Shown here: positions 41,864 through 51,360 of the stretch, piece by piece
How the letters are laid out: the number at the start of each line of letters is the position of its first letter
How positions within the stretch are numbered: position 1 is the stretch's first letter
Source: Actinomycetota bacterium
GTDB taxonomy: Bacteria; Actinomycetota; Thermoleophilia; Gaiellales; Gaiellaceae
DNA: 64,000 nt
Direction: 5' to 3'
Assembly: GCA_013816245.1 (NCBI GenBank)
Contig: JACDEU010000002.1
Span: 1 to 64,000, forward strand
Notes under the pieces: generated by a model
The model's database searches: none
The model's input: the letters and a program-made list of their open reading frames with translations, nothing else
What the model was told of the DNA's origin: nothing
Position numbers and translations under genes: made by a program

Positions 41864-43837
41864 ATGGCCAACGAACCCGGATCGAACAGACCAAATCGGC
41901 CGATGCGGCCGCGCCAGGGTGGCGCGGGCCAGCGCCGGAAGCGGCGCGTGGTCATCGACAACGCGGCGGCACGCCCCCGTGACGCCCGACAGCAACAGCG
42001 AGAGCGCGAAGCCGCACGCCCGAAGACACCTCGTGAGGTAGCTCCGATCACGGGGCCGGTGACGGTCGAGTCCGGTGTCAGCGTTCGCGACCTCTCTCAG
42101 GCGCTCGGCGTTCCTGCACCGAAGATCATCATGTTCATGATGGGCATGGGAAAGGCCGTGACGATCACGCAGACGCTCGCCGACGAGGAAGTCGAGCTCG
42201 TCGCCGCAGAGCTCGCACCCGAGCGCGAGATCACGATCAAGCATGCGGCCGACGACGACGAAGAGCCCGAGACGTTCGAGGACAGCGAGGCCGATCTTGC
42301 CCCGCGCCCGCCCGTGGTCACGATCATGGGACATGTCGATCACGGGAAGACGACGCTGCTCGACGCCATTCGGAAGACGTCCGTCGTGGACACCGAAGCC
42401 GGCGGGATCACGCAGCACATCGGCGCGTACCAGGTCGACCACAACGGTCGCGGGATCACCTTCCTCGACACGCCCGGACACGAGGCCTTCACGGCCATGC
42501 GTGCGCGCGGCGCGAAGGTGACCGACATCGCAGTCCTCGTGGTCGCGGCGGACGACGGTGTGATGCCGCAGACGAGGGAGTCGATCTCCCATGCGCGGGC
42601 CGCCCAGGTTCCGATCGTCGTTGCCGTGAACAAGATGGACGTCCCGGACGCTGACGCCAACCGCGTGCGCAGCGAGCTTTCCACCGAAGGCCTGCAGCCC
42701 GAAGAGTGGGGCGGAACGACCCAGTTCTCGGATGTCTCGGCCAAGCAGGCCGAGAATCTCGACGACCTGCTCGAGAAGGTCTTGCTCGTGGCGGATGCAG
42801 AGCTCGTCTTGACCGCGAACCCGAAAGCCGAGGCCTCGGGCCCGATCATCGAGTCGCGGCTCGACGTCGGCCGCGGCCCCGCGGCGACGATGCTCGTCCA
42901 TCGCGGCACACTCCGTGTCGGCGACGCGATCGTCGCCGGAGACGCGTGGGGCAAGGTGCGCGCCCTCTACAACTTCCGCGGCGACAAGGTGCAGGAAGCA
43001 CGGCCCGGTGACCCCGTCGAGATCCTCGGCTTCGACAAGCCGCCGCCTGCGGGCGAGCTCGGGCGAGTCGTCGAGAACGAGCGCCGCGCGCGCGAGTTCG
43101 CGAACGCGCGCGGTGAGCGATTGCGCCGCGAGCAGCTCGCGCAGGGCTCACGCGGCGTCACGATCGAGGGGCTCTATGAGCAGATGCAGGCCGGTGCGAT
43201 CCAGGATTTGAACCTCGTTCTCAAGGGCGACGTCGTCGGGTCGGTCGAAGCGGCCGTCTCGGAGCTCGGGAAGATCAAGCACCCGGAAGTGCGCGTCAAC
43301 GTCATCCATCAGGGAGTCGGCGGCATCACCGAGGGAGACATCATGCTTGCCTCGGCCTCCGGCGCTACGGTCGTCGGCTTCAACGTCCGCCCGAACGCCG
43401 AAGCACGTGCTCTCGCAGCGCGCGAGGGAGTCGAGATTCGCACCTACCGCGTCATCTACCAGCTGACCGAAGACATTGAGCAGGCTCTCGTCGGAATGCT
43501 TAAGCCTGTCGAGACCGAGGAGACCCTCGGCGAGGCAGAGGTTCGGCAGCTCTTCAAGGTCTCGAGGCTCGGCACGATCGCGGGGTGCATGGTCACGAGC
43601 GGCGTCATCCGCCGCAGCGCTCAGGCACGGGTGATCCGCGACGGCACGGTCATTCAGGAGTCGACGATCACCCAGCTCAAGCGGTTCAAGGATGACGCTA
43701 GGGAAGTCGCCGAGGGCTTCGAGTGCGGGATCCTCCTCGACGGCTTCAACGACGTGAAGGAAGGCGACGTCATCGAAGCCTTCGAGACACGCGCGGTCGA
43801 GCGGACGACGCTCACCGAGCCGCCTACCGCCGCCTAG
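41864..43837 (+). CDS. infB: Translation initiation factor IF-2, short N-terminus
   Basis: 657 residues, far shorter than the 900-1000 of most actinobacterial IF-2 because the repetitive N-terminal region is reduced to about 65 basic residues (RPMRPRQGGAGQRRKRRVV). The IF2_N module (VSVRDLSQALGVPAPKIIMF), G domain (GHVDHGKTTLLDAI, DTPGHEAF, NKMD), domain II and the C-terminal fMet-tRNA-binding domain are all complete. It places initiator tRNA on the 30S subunit. It is followed at 18 bases by the DUF503 gene. Confidence 0.95.
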   Translation: MANEPGSNRPNRPMRPRQGGAGQRRKRRVVIDNAAARPRDARQQQREREAARPKTPREVAPITGPVTVESGVSVRDLSQALGVPAPKIIMFMMGMGKAVTITQTLADEEVELVAAELAPEREITIKHAADDDEEPETFEDSEADLAPRPPVVTIMGHVDHGKTTLLDAIRKTSVVDTEAGGITQHIGAYQVDHNGRGITFLDTPGHEAFTAMRARGAKVTDIAVLVVAADDGVMPQTRESISHARAAQVPIVVAVNKMDVPDADANRVRSELSTEGLQPEEWGGTTQFSDVSAKQAENLDDLLEKVLLVADAELVLTANPKAEASGPIIESRLDVGRGPAATMLVHRGTLRVGDAIVAGDAWGKVRALYNFRGDKVQEARPGDPVEILGFDKPPPAGELGRVVENERRAREFANARGERLRREQLAQGSRGVTIEGLYEQMQAGAIQDLNLVLKGDVVGSVEAAVSELGKIKHPEVRVNVIHQGVGGITEGDIMLASASGATVVGFNVRPNAEARALAAREGVEIRTYRVIYQLTEDIEQALVGMLKPVETEETLGEAEVRQLFKVSRLGTIAGCMVTSGVIRRSAQARVIRDGTVIQESTITQLKRFKDDAREVAEGFECGILLDGFNDVKEGDVIEAFETRAVERTTLTEPPTAA

Positions 43838-43855
43838 CGATTCCGCCGCCCGGCA

Positions 43856-44152
43856 GTGGGCACCGGATACGTAGGCATTCTGAGCGTCGAGCTGCACTTT
43901 CCCGAGAGCAGCTCGCTCAAGGGCAAGCGCAAGTACGTCAAGTCTGCGAAGGCCCAACTCCAGAACCGCTTCGGAGCCTCCGTCGCGGAGGTCGATCATC
44001 ACGAGCTATGGCAGCGTGCCCGCCTGACGCTTTCGTGTGTCACTCGGGAATACCGCGAGGCGGAACATTTGCTGGACGATGCAGAGCGCTTCCTGTCGGG
44101 TCAGGACTTCGAGCTCGTGCGGAGCGAGCGCGACATCGTCACGCTCGACTAG
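43856..44152 (+). CDS. DUF503/YlxP-family protein
   Basis: 98 residues from GTG 43856. VGILSVELHFPESSSLKGKRKYVKS and LQNRFGASVAEVDHHELWQRA are the DUF503 hallmark, and the protein lies between infB and rbfA as YlxP does in many Gram-positives. Function is unclear, with a possible link to ribosome or rRNA processing. Its stop overlaps the end of the convergent TauE pseudogene by four bases. Confidence 0.88.
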   Translation: MGTGYVGILSVELHFPESSSLKGKRKYVKSAKAQLQNRFGASVAEVDHHELWQRARLTLSCVTREYREAEHLLDDAERFLSGQDFELVRSERDIVTLD

Positions 44153-44915
44153 GCGATGCCCTGGCCGACGAGTGCAGCGCCCGCGACGAGGAGCACGGCG
44201 CCGACGGTCCGAAGAAGTTGCCGTTCGTCCAAGCGTCCAGTGAGCCGCGCACCGAGGATCGAGCCCGGAACGGAGGATGCCGCGCCGACGCCGAGAAGCG
44301 TCCAGTCGACACCACCGCCGGTCAGGTGCCCGACCAGCCCGGCGACACCGAGACAGAACCCGACGGCAACGTTCGTGCCGACGGCCCGGAATGCATCTGC
44401 TCCCACGAAACGAAGTAGCGCAGGCAGTCTCAACGCGCCGAGAATGAGCCCGACGAATCCGCCCAACAGCCCGATCACCGCTCCGGTCACGACCGCCGTA
44501 CGCGCACTCGGAGGTCCTTCACCCGCAGCTCGCTGCACGGATGCCTTCGGCCGAATCAGGTCGATCCCGAAGACGACGAGAGTCGCGCCGATGGCGATCA
44601 ACAGGGCATCGGCCGGGACCTCGGCAGAGACCAGCGCACCCGCCGCGGCTCCCGCCATCGAAGGCGGCGCCATCCAGGCGAAGAGTCGCCAATCGATACG
44701 GCCCGCGCGAATGTGGGTCACGGCAGCCGCAAGGGCGGAAAGTGCCGAAATCCCGATGTTCGCCCCGGCCCCGCAGCCGGGCTCGAGGCGGCGAGCACGA
44801 CGACGGGCAGGCGAATGTTCCCCAGAATCAGGCCGACGAGACCGCCCGCAAGCGCAGTGGCGAAGCACCAGAGTCCGACGGCTACCAGGAGGAGGGCGTG
44901 CAGTCGCTTGAATAT
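44149..44915 (-). pseudogene. TauE/SafE-type sulfite/anion exporter, frameshifted
   Basis: The C-terminal frame (44149 to about 44770) has the second TauE repeat GLLGGFVGLILGALRLPALL and six membrane helices. The first repeat, RLHALLLVAVGLWCFATALAGG then LVGLILGNIRLPVVVLAASS, is in another frame (about 44915-44770). The switch lies in the C-rich run near 44763-44775. No ATG/GTG/TTG precedes the first repeat; CTG 44903 or ATA 44915 are the only choices. It lies between infB-DUF503 and rbfA, facing away from rbfA, so it probably inserted into the operon. Confidence 0.65.
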
Positions 44916-44920
44916 CCCCG

Positions 44921-45268
44921 ATGACGGATCGCATGCGTCGCGTGAACGAGTCCGTCCGGCAGGTTCTGTCGGAGGCTGTCGGCCAGCTCAAGGACCCCCG
45001 AATTGGCTTCGTGACGGTGACGGGGGTGGAGACCTCGGCCGACCTCAGGCATGCGCGCGTCTTCATCTCGGTCCTCGGTGCGGAGCGGAAACGCGCCCAG
45101 ACGCTCGCCAGCCTGGAGCGGGCCCATTCGGTGCTCCAGGCGCAACTTGCACGCGAGCTACGGATGAAGCGAACCCCACAACTCGCCTTCGAGTACGATC
45201 CGTCCGTCGAACGCGGGGTCCGCATGACGAAGCTGATCGATGAGCTCGCCCCAGACGACAGCGAGTGA
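44921..45268 (+). CDS. rbfA: Ribosome-binding factor A
   Basis: 115 residues. MRRVNESVRQVLSEAVGQLKDPRIGFVTVTGVETSADLRHARVF contains the RbfA KH-type fold signature, and MKRTPQLAFEYDPSVERG the C-terminal motif. It helps mature the 16S rRNA 5' end in the cold. ATG 44921 is five bases from the TauE pseudogene start on the other strand. It overlaps nrnA by 29 bases, starting an rbfA-nrnA-truB-ribF operon. Confidence 0.94.
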   Translation: MTDRMRRVNESVRQVLSEAVGQLKDPRIGFVTVTGVETSADLRHARVFISVLGAERKRAQTLASLERAHSVLQAQLARELRMKRTPQLAFEYDPSVERGVRMTKLIDELAPDDSE

Positions 45269-46238
45269 TCTGACGGCGGTCGCGGACGCGATTCGCGATC
45301 ACGACCGGTTCGTCATCACGACTCACGAGAACCCCGACGGGGATGCGCTCGGGTCATTGCTCGCCTCGAAGCTCGCACTCGAGCAGCTGGGCAAGGACAC
45401 GGTCATGGTCCTCCACGGTGACGCCCCGCTGCCGAACGAATACGGGTTCATGAAATTGGGCGACCTGCAGCGACGTTGGCCGGATGACGTCTCGGAGCGG
45501 GTACTGCTCGCTGTCGACTGTGCCACCGAGAGCCGAATCGCCGATCCCGAGGTGCTCGGGCGAGTGCCACTCTCGATCGACGTCGACCATCATCACGACA
45601 ACACTCGTTTCGGGCGCATCAACCTGATCGTGGCCGACGCCTCGTCGACGGGCGAAGTGCTGCGCGATCTCTTCCGCGAGCTGAACGTCGATCTGACCCC
45701 GGAGATCGCCGAGGCGCTCTACATCGCCCTGGTGACCGACACGGGACGCTTCCAGTACACGAACACCACTCCGAAGGCGCTCAGGCTCGCCGCTGAGCTC
45801 GTCGACGCCGGCGCCAATGTGCATCGCGTGTTCCAGGGGGTCTATGAATCCGTTGAGTTCGCCAAGCTGAAGCTGCTCGCCCGCGCACTCGAACGGGCGA
45901 AGGTGTTCGAAGGCGGCCGGATCGTCGTCTCGTACCTCTTCCGGACGGACTTCGCCGAGGTCGGCGCCGCCGAGCCTTACTCGGAAGGAATCATCGACTT
46001 TCTCAGAGCGGTCGAAGGCGCCGACATGGCTGTGCTCATTCGAGAGCCCCCCCGCCAGGATGGTCCGTCACGACGGGTGAGCCTGCGCGCGAGCATCGAC
46101 GAGCTCGACGTGTCCGCGATCGCTCGCAAGTCGGGAGGAGGGGGGCACCGTCAGGCGGCGGGCTTTTCGAGTGAGGCCTCCATCGAGGAGATCACGGACT
46201 TCGTGCGCCGGGAGTTCCTTGCCTCCTCGCGCGCTTAA
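45240..46238 (+). CDS. nrnA: DHH-family oligoribonuclease/pAp phosphatase NrnA
   Basis: 332 residues. Motif I NPDGDALGSLLA, VDHHHDN (DHH) and the DHHA1 motif GGGGHRQAAG near the C-terminus are complete. NrnA degrades short RNA oligonucleotides and dephosphorylates 3'-phosphoadenosine 5'-phosphate, with Mn2+. It lies between rbfA and truB as in most Gram-positives. ATG 45240 overlaps rbfA, and its end overlaps truB by 20 bases. Confidence 0.94.
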   Translation: MSSPQTTASDLTAVADAIRDHDRFVITTHENPDGDALGSLLASKLALEQLGKDTVMVLHGDAPLPNEYGFMKLGDLQRRWPDDVSERVLLAVDCATESRIADPEVLGRVPLSIDVDHHHDNTRFGRINLIVADASSTGEVLRDLFRELNVDLTPEIAEALYIALVTDTGRFQYTNTTPKALRLAAELVDAGANVHRVFQGVYESVEFAKLKLLARALERAKVFEGGRIVVSYLFRTDFAEVGAAEPYSEGIIDFLRAVEGADMAVLIREPPRQDGPSRRVSLRASIDELDVSAIARKSGGGGHRQAAGFSSEASIEEITDFVRREFLASSRA

Positions 46239-46872
46239 CCCGGCCGGCATCGTCCTCGTCGACAAGCCGGCGGGGCCGACGTCCTTTGCGATCGTCGCAG
46301 AGCTGCGCCGAAAGACAGGTGCGCGCACCGGCCACGCGGGAACTCTTGACCCATTCGCCACAGGTCTGTTGCTCTTGTTGTCGGGATCGGCAACTAAGCT
46401 GGCACAATGCTTCGTCGGTCTGGACAAGCGCTACCTCACGGACATCGACCTGACCGCGCGCACGTCGACCGGAGACCTCGAGGGCGAGGTCGTCGAGCAA
46501 CAGGCCGTTCCGAAGGACGACGAGCTGGAGGCACGGCTCGAGCGCCTCCGGGGCGAGGTGGAGCTGCCGATTCCTGCTGTCTCTGCAGTGAAGATCGGCG
46601 GTGAGCGCGCCTACAAGCTCGCCCGGCGCGGCGTCGAGGTCGAGATGCCGCTCCGACGATCGCGGGTAGATGCGCTCGACGTCATCACGTATACGGGAGA
46701 GGAGGTCCAGCTTGATCTCCGGGTCAGCTCCGGCACCTACGTGCGGGCAATCGCCGACGCACTTGGCGGGCATTGCCGGACGCTGCGCCGCCTGGAGATC
46801 GGCCCCTTCTCGGTCGACGAGGCCGATCTCGACCGGTTCATTTCGCCCGATCAAGCGCTGGCTCGCCTGTGA
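46219..46872 (+). CDS. truB: tRNA pseudouridine(55) synthase
   Basis: 217 residues from TTG 46219. The catalytic Asp44 is in GHAGTLDPFATGLLLL; VDKPAGPTSF starts the fold and VSSGTYVRAIADALG is the later motif. It is short because the C-terminal PUA domain is missing (most TruB have about 300 residues), a known variant in Actinobacteria. It makes pseudouridine 55 in the T-loop of tRNAs. It is coupled to ribF by a GTGA overlap. Confidence 0.92.
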   Translation: MPPRALNPAGIVLVDKPAGPTSFAIVAELRRKTGARTGHAGTLDPFATGLLLLLSGSATKLAQCFVGLDKRYLTDIDLTARTSTGDLEGEVVEQQAVPKDDELEARLERLRGEVELPIPAVSAVKIGGERAYKLARRGVEVEMPLRRSRVDALDVITYTGEEVQLDLRVSSGTYVRAIADALGGHCRTLRRLEIGPFSVDEADLDRFISPDQALARL

Positions 46873-47735
46873 AGGTCGCGCGGCGTCCGGAAGAGCTCGA
46901 GTCTGGCCGACGCATCGCTGCCGTCGGCAGCTTCGACGGGGTGCATCTCGGTCATCGCCGCGCACTCGAGACTGCTATCGCCGCAGGGAAACCGGTCACG
47001 GTCGTCACGCTGTGGCCGCACCCTCGACTCGTGCTCGGCAACCACGTGGAGCTGCTTTCGACGCTCGAGCGGCGTCTCGAGTTGCTGGAAGAGGCAGGCG
47101 TGGACGAGACGCTCGTCGTCGAGTTCACTCCCGGTCTCGCCGATCGGGAGCCGACAGAGTTTGCCGACTCGATCCTTCGACAGATCGGCGCCGAGATCAT
47201 CGTCGTCGGCGAGAACTTCCGTTTCGGTCGTGGCGCGGCAGGCGACCCCGGCCTGCTGGCGCAGCTCGGCTTCGACGTTCGCACGGTTCCTGTGCTGCCC
47301 GGGATCTCCTCGACTGCGATCCGAGGTCTGCTTCGCGACGGCGACGTCGTCAAGGCGGCGGCGCTCCTCGGTCGTCCGGCTGAGATCGAGGGCACGGTCG
47401 TGCTCGGCGACCAGCGCGGGGGGACGCTCGGGTACCCGACGGCCAACCTCGCCGCTCCCGCAGAGCTGGTCGTCCCGGCCTACGGCATCTACGCAGGGTC
47501 CGCGATCGGGCACCGCGCTGCCATCTCGATCGGCGTCAACCCACACTACGGCGGCGACGAGCGGCGAATCGAGCCGCATCTCCTCGACTTCGAGGGCGAT
47601 CTTTATGGCCAGCGCCTCGTCGTCGAGCTGTGGCAGCGCCTGCGCGACGAGCGGGCCTTCGCCAGCGAGGAGGAGCTCGTTTCCCAGATCACGCACGACG
47701 TTGCCGACACGCGGGCTGCCCTGCGTCCCATCTGA
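46869..47735 (+). CDS. ribF: Bifunctional riboflavin kinase/FAD synthetase
   Basis: 288 residues from GTG 46869. The FAD synthetase half starts IAAVGSFDGVHLGHRRALETA and contains FTPGLADREPTEF, GENFRFGRGAAGD and ISSTAIRGLLRDGD. The riboflavin kinase half has GDQRGGTLGYPTANLA and the active-site YGIYAG. It makes FMN and FAD, needed by PyrD/PyrK and CoaBC in this window. It is the last gene of the rbfA-nrnA-truB-ribF operon. Confidence 0.94.
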   Translation: MKVARRPEELESGRRIAAVGSFDGVHLGHRRALETAIAAGKPVTVVTLWPHPRLVLGNHVELLSTLERRLELLEEAGVDETLVVEFTPGLADREPTEFADSILRQIGAEIIVVGENFRFGRGAAGDPGLLAQLGFDVRTVPVLPGISSTAIRGLLRDGDVVKAAALLGRPAEIEGTVVLGDQRGGTLGYPTANLAAPAELVVPAYGIYAGSAIGHRAAISIGVNPHYGGDERRIEPHLLDFEGDLYGQRLVVELWQRLRDERAFASEEELVSQITHDVADTRAALRPI

Positions 47736-47769
47736 GCGCGGCACAAGTTCCAAGCCGCGCCGGCATTTC

Positions 47770-47955
47770 ATGAATGTGCAGATCGAGCCCGAGAGAGCGG
47801 AGCTCGTACGTTGCGCCGCCTGCCACTGCCTTTACGAGCCCGCGTCGGCGACGCAGCTAGCATCCGCCGGAGACGGATGCCCCGAATGCGGCGGAACTGC
47901 CTGGCTGGCCGTGCGTGTGCCGGTCGACCAAACCGATATGTCTTTCAAACAGTAA
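47770..47955 (+). CDS. Small zinc-ribbon protein
   Basis: 61 residues. VRCAACHCLYEP and DGCPECGGTAWLAV form a double-CxxC ribbon with 19 residues between the knuckles. It is paralogous to the next ORF (VRCLECGAVYAK...PGCPDCGYVGWVAA). Function is unknown; such ribbons are frequent in this lineage. It lies 34 bases beyond ribF. Confidence 0.55.
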   Translation: MNVQIEPERAELVRCAACHCLYEPASATQLASAGDGCPECGGTAWLAVRVPVDQTDMSFKQ

Positions 47956-48038
47956 GAATCCTTGCAAAGAGCGGCACGCAAGTTTCCGCAAAGAGCGGAG
48001 TCTTCTTTGCACGTGGAGTCGGATTCGGGAGACGAACC

Positions 48039-48254
48039 TTGAACCTCACAGTGCTCGAAAGCGTGCGCTGTCTCGAGTGTGGCGCGGTCTATGCGAAACC
48101 GTCGAGCGGGGGAACCGTTCGCGCGAACCCAGGCTGTCCCGACTGTGGGTACGTCGGCTGGGTCGCGGCGGGGCTGGTCGGCTCCTTTTCCTTCACCGAA
48201 ACGTGGTCGCCGCCCCATTTCGACGAGGGTCGCCTGCCGCACCAGCACGGCTGA
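48039..48254 (+). CDS. Second small zinc-ribbon protein, tandem paralogue
   Basis: 71 residues if TTG 48039 is used, or 67 from GTG 48051. ESVRCLECGAVYAKPSSGG then NPGCPDCGYVGWVAAGL repeats the layout of the ORF at 47770, followed by a serine/aromatic tail. The last 62 bases overlap the end of the convergent gamma-glutamyltranspeptidase gene. Between the two ribbon ORFs GCAAAGAGCGG occurs twice (47964 and 47988) and TGCAAAGA/TCTTTGCA form an inverted repeat. Confidence 0.55.
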   Translation: MNLTVLESVRCLECGAVYAKPSSGGTVRANPGCPDCGYVGWVAAGLVGSFSFTETWSPPHFDEGRLPHQHG

Positions 48255-49575
48255 CGACGCTCACGCCGCCGAAATAGTGGTGAGGCGCCGGCCAACGCCG
48301 GACCGAACGCCCGCACGCTTCTAGCTCGTCGAGTGCGGCGGCGTCGACGCCCGGCTCGGCGTGGAGGATGCTCGGAGCAGGATGGAACCGCGGCCGTACG
48401 ACTGCAGCGGCTGCCGATAGTCCTTCATCGAGGATGCCCGCGATGACGCCGAGAAGAGCGGTGCGCAGGCGGGTGCCGCCCGCGGCGCCTCCGGCGAGTG
48501 CGAGTGCTTCACCGTCGAATGCCAGCAGGGGCGCCATCATGCTCTGCATCCGCCCACCGGGGACGAGCGCGCCTCGGAGCAGGTCGGCTTCGCCGAGCAT
48601 GCTGTTCAGGTGCAGGTCTCGGCCCGGGAGGAAGTCGCCCGAGCCGAGACCGAGACTCGATGTGACGACACAGGCATTGCCGTCGCCATCGACGACGGCG
48701 ATGTTCGTCGTGTCACCGTCCGCCTCGAGCGCATCCGAGAACACGTCGACGAGCGCCAGCACTCGAGCGGTTTCGTCGAGGCCTCGCAGCCGGGGGAGAC
48801 TCCGGATCGTCTCCGGCATGCGCGACAGGCCGCCGCGCGTCGCGATGCGCCACGAGTTGTAGGCGACCTTGACCGGCTCGCCCCAGCTCGGCTCGTACGC
48901 GCCGAGATCTGTGGGGTTGAGCAGACCGCCGCGCTCCGACGAAAGAGCGAGCAGCTCTGCCGCGAGCGAGCCTCGGTAGACGGTTGCAGGATCAGCAGCC
49001 AACTCCTCGAGAGCGCCGGCGAGCCCGGGTTGTTCGAGTCGCTCGCCTGCTTGCAGCAACCGACCTTGCGGTGCGTAGATGTCAGCACCCTCGTTCATGG
49101 TCATCACGGGGGCGAGCATCGCGAGACAGGCTGCGTGCGCCGGCGGAAACTCGACACCGTCTCGCGCGAGGCGAGCCGCGGGCTCCACGAGCAGCGGCCA
49201 GGGCAACCGTCCGTGTCCGCGCGAAAGAGCCTCGAGACCGGCAGGCAATCCGGGGACTGCACATGACGCCGCGCCGACTGCGTAATGGACGAGCTCGGCG
49301 CCGAAGGGGACGTCGAGGTGGATGAGCTCGGCGTCCCGCGGCTCGTCACCCAAACCAGGCACCGCGACGAAGCAGTCGAGATTGCGAACGCGGCCGGTTG
49401 CGCGCTCGAAGTAGACGGCGTGGCCTCCGCCCAGCAGTCCGGTCATGACCGTCTCGGCGACGCACGATGCGAGTACCGCCGCCACCGCAGCATCAGCCGC
49501 GTTGCCGCCGTCCTCCAGAATCTCGATTCCTGCAGCCACCGTCGCCGGATGGCCGCCCGCCACAGCCGCCTGCAT
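48193..49575 (-). CDS. Gamma-glutamyltranspeptidase-like Ntn hydrolase
   Basis: 460 residues from ATG 49575 (a GTG at 49581 is the alternative; a TAGCTT hexamer nine bases upstream favours the ATG). GGHPATVAAGIEILEDGGNAADA is the GGT start. The catalytic Thr is in DGDTTNIAVVDGDGNACVVT at about residue 289, where the precursor autocleaves into two subunits, and VPGGRMQSMMAPLLAF and GAAGGTRLRTA close the active site. It is shorter than classic GGT (about 550), closer to the cephalosporin-acylase-like and cytosolic group. No signal peptide is seen. The substrate may be a gamma-glutamyl compound. Confidence 0.85.
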   Translation of the reverse strand: MQAAVAGGHPATVAAGIEILEDGGNAADAAVAAVLASCVAETVMTGLLGGGHAVYFERATGRVRNLDCFVAVPGLGDEPRDAELIHLDVPFGAELVHYAVGAASCAVPGLPAGLEALSRGHGRLPWPLLVEPAARLARDGVEFPPAHAACLAMLAPVMTMNEGADIYAPQGRLLQAGERLEQPGLAGALEELAADPATVYRGSLAAELLALSSERGGLLNPTDLGAYEPSWGEPVKVAYNSWRIATRGGLSRMPETIRSLPRLRGLDETARVLALVDVFSDALEADGDTTNIAVVDGDGNACVVTSSLGLGSGDFLPGRDLHLNSMLGEADLLRGALVPGGRMQSMMAPLLAFDGEALALAGGAAGGTRLRTALLGVIAGILDEGLSAAAAVVRPRFHPAPSILHAEPGVDAAALDELEACGRSVRRWPAPHHYFGGVSVVSRAGAAGDPRRNGAATTFR

Positions 49576-49615
49576 ATCCACCAGAAGCTACCGCGCGGGC
49601 GCCTGCCGCCGTCGG

Positions 49616-49621
49616 TAGTTT
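49616..49621 (+). promoter_or_regulatory. -10 element for the ABC exporter operon
   Basis: TAGTTT followed by six bases and GTG 49628. It is divergent from the gamma-glutamyltranspeptidase gene, 35 bases from its -10. Confidence 0.5.
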
Positions 49622-49627
49622 GACGGT

Positions 49628-50587
49628 GTGGTGGATGCAGCCGCACAGCTGCCGCTGGTGCATGCCCGCGGACTGGTCAAGAGTTTCGGCGAGCTCGTGG
49701 CCGTGGACGGCGTCGACTTCGACGTCCAGCGAGGCGAGGCTTTCGGCTTTCTCGGACCGAACGGGGCCGGCAAGACGTCGACGATGCGAATGATCGGGTG
49801 CGTCTCACCGCCCTCGGGCGGGACGCTCCGCATTCTCGGCCTCGATCCCGTGACGCAAGGCGCGGAAATCCGCGCGAAGCTCGGCGTCGTCCCGCAGCAG
49901 GACACGCTGGACACGGAGTTGACGGTACGCGAGAACATCATCATCTACGGCCGCTACTTCGGCCTGCCGCGCAGCGACCTCGGCAAGCGGGCCGACGAGC
50001 TCATCGATTTCGTTCAGCTGAACGACCGTGCGAACGACAAAGTCGAGCCGCTGTCCGGCGGTATGAAGCGCCGTCTGACGATCGCGCGGTCGCTCGTGAA
50101 CGATCCTGAGGTTCTGCTCCTCGACGAGCCGACGACCGGGCTCGATCCGCAGGCACGCCACACCGTCTGGGACCGACTCTTCCGCTTGAAGCAACGCGGC
50201 GTCACGCAGATCTTGACGACGCACTACATGGACGAGGCGGAACAGCTCTGCGACCGGCTCGTTGTCATGGACAGGGGCAAAATCGCAGCCGAGGGCTCAC
50301 CGCAGGAGCTCATCCGCCGCTACTCCACGCGTGAGGTCGTCGAGCTTCGCTTCCGCGCGGAGAACCGTCCAGAAGAGGTGGCGGACGAGCTCAAGTCGCG
50401 CCTCGACGGCTCGGTGCGGAGGCTCGAAGCGCTGCCGGACCGACTGTTGCTCTACACCGATGACGGCGACGCTACCGCAACGCATGTCCACGAATTCGAT
50501 CTGAAGCCGGAAAGCGTCCTCGTCCGCCGCTCCACGCTTGAGGACGTCTTCCTCCATCTGACAGGGCGAACGCTGGTGGACGATTGA
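49628..50587 (+). CDS. ABC-2 exporter ATP-binding protein
   Basis: 319 residues. Walker A GPNGAGKTSTMRMI at about 42-55, signature LSGGMKRRLTIARSL, Walker B VLLLDEPTTGLD and the H-loop TTHYMDEAEQL are complete, with a C-terminal extension typical of DrrA/NodI-type drug or polysaccharide exporters. It powers the two membrane subunits that follow. The GTG is six bases after TAGTTT. It overlaps the first permease by four bases. Confidence 0.93.
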   Translation: MVDAAAQLPLVHARGLVKSFGELVAVDGVDFDVQRGEAFGFLGPNGAGKTSTMRMIGCVSPPSGGTLRILGLDPVTQGAEIRAKLGVVPQQDTLDTELTVRENIIIYGRYFGLPRSDLGKRADELIDFVQLNDRANDKVEPLSGGMKRRLTIARSLVNDPEVLLLDEPTTGLDPQARHTVWDRLFRLKQRGVTQILTTHYMDEAEQLCDRLVVMDRGKIAAEGSPQELIRRYSTREVVELRFRAENRPEEVADELKSRLDGSVRRLEALPDRLLLYTDDGDATATHVHEFDLKPESVLVRRSTLEDVFLHLTGRTLVDD

Positions 50588-51360
50588 GCAGCCTCGCGCT
50601 GCCGCTCCGCGTCTTCGAGTACTGGCTCATGCAGTACCGGCGCGTGTGGCGTGGCACGGCGATCACGAGCGTCATCAACCCTGTCTTCTACCTCGGCGCG
50701 CTTGGCATCGGGCTCGGGACGCTCGTGAACAAGTCGTCCGGCAACTCGCTCGGCGTTCCTTACATCGACTTCGTCGCGCCCGGCATGCTCGCGGCGACCG
50801 CGATGACCGTGGCCTCCGGTGAGGCGTCGTGGCCGGTGATGGGATCGATCAAGTGGACGAGACAGTACTTCGCCATGCTGGCCACGCCCCTTGGAACGCG
50901 AGACATCGTGCTCGGGCATCAACTCTGGATGACGGCGCGTGTCGCGATGACGAGCGCCGTCTACCTCGCGGTGATCGCAGCGTTCGGGGGAGTCGACTCA
51001 CCGTGGGGCATTCTCGCGTTGCCCGCGGCTGTCCTGCTCGGTGCGGCTTTCACGACACCGTTCGCGGCCTATGCGGCGACGCGTGACAGCGACGCCGCGT
51101 TCGTTCCGGTCAACCGCTTCATCGTCGTGCCGATGTTTCTCTTCTCCGGAACGTTCTTCCCGGTGTCGCGGCTGCCTCAGGCGCTCGAGTGGCTCGCCTA
51201 TGCCACACCCCTCTGGCACGGCGTCGAGCTCTGTCGCATGTTCACGCTCGGCAACGTGGATGCGTTGCGAGCTCTCGGTCACACCGCCTATCTGTTGCTG
51301 TTCGTAGTGGTCGGCTTCATCTGGGCCCAGCGCACCTATGCGGAGAGGCTGCTCAAGTGA
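50584..51360 (+). CDS. ABC-2 type permease, subunit 1
   Basis: 258 residues from TTG 50584. Six membrane helices; [21 protein letters not shown] at the N-terminus and [21 protein letters not shown] at about 180-200 are typical of ABC-2 (DrrB/NodJ-like) permeases. It pairs with the next gene to form a heterodimeric pore. The stop overlaps the GTG of subunit 2. Confidence 0.9.
   Translation: MSSLALPLRVFEYWLMQYRRVWRGTAITSVINPVFYLGALGIGLGTLVNKSSGNSLGVPYIDFVAPGMLAATAMTVASGEASWPVMGSIKWTRQYFAMLATPLGTRDIVLGHQLWMTARVAMTSAVYLAVIAAFGGVDSPWGILALPAAVLLGAAFTTPFAAYAATRDSDAAFVPVNRFIVVPMFLFSGTFFPVSRLPQALEWLAYATPLWHGVELCRMFTLGNVDALRALGHTAYLLLFVVVGFIWAQRTYAERLLK

Noticed and set aside
47963-48010. Inverted repeat TGCAAAGA/TCTTTGCA and direct GCAAAGAGCGG between the zinc ribbons
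   Set aside because: It could be an operator or hairpin, but the loop is long and nothing else supports a site; it is noted only in the gene entry.
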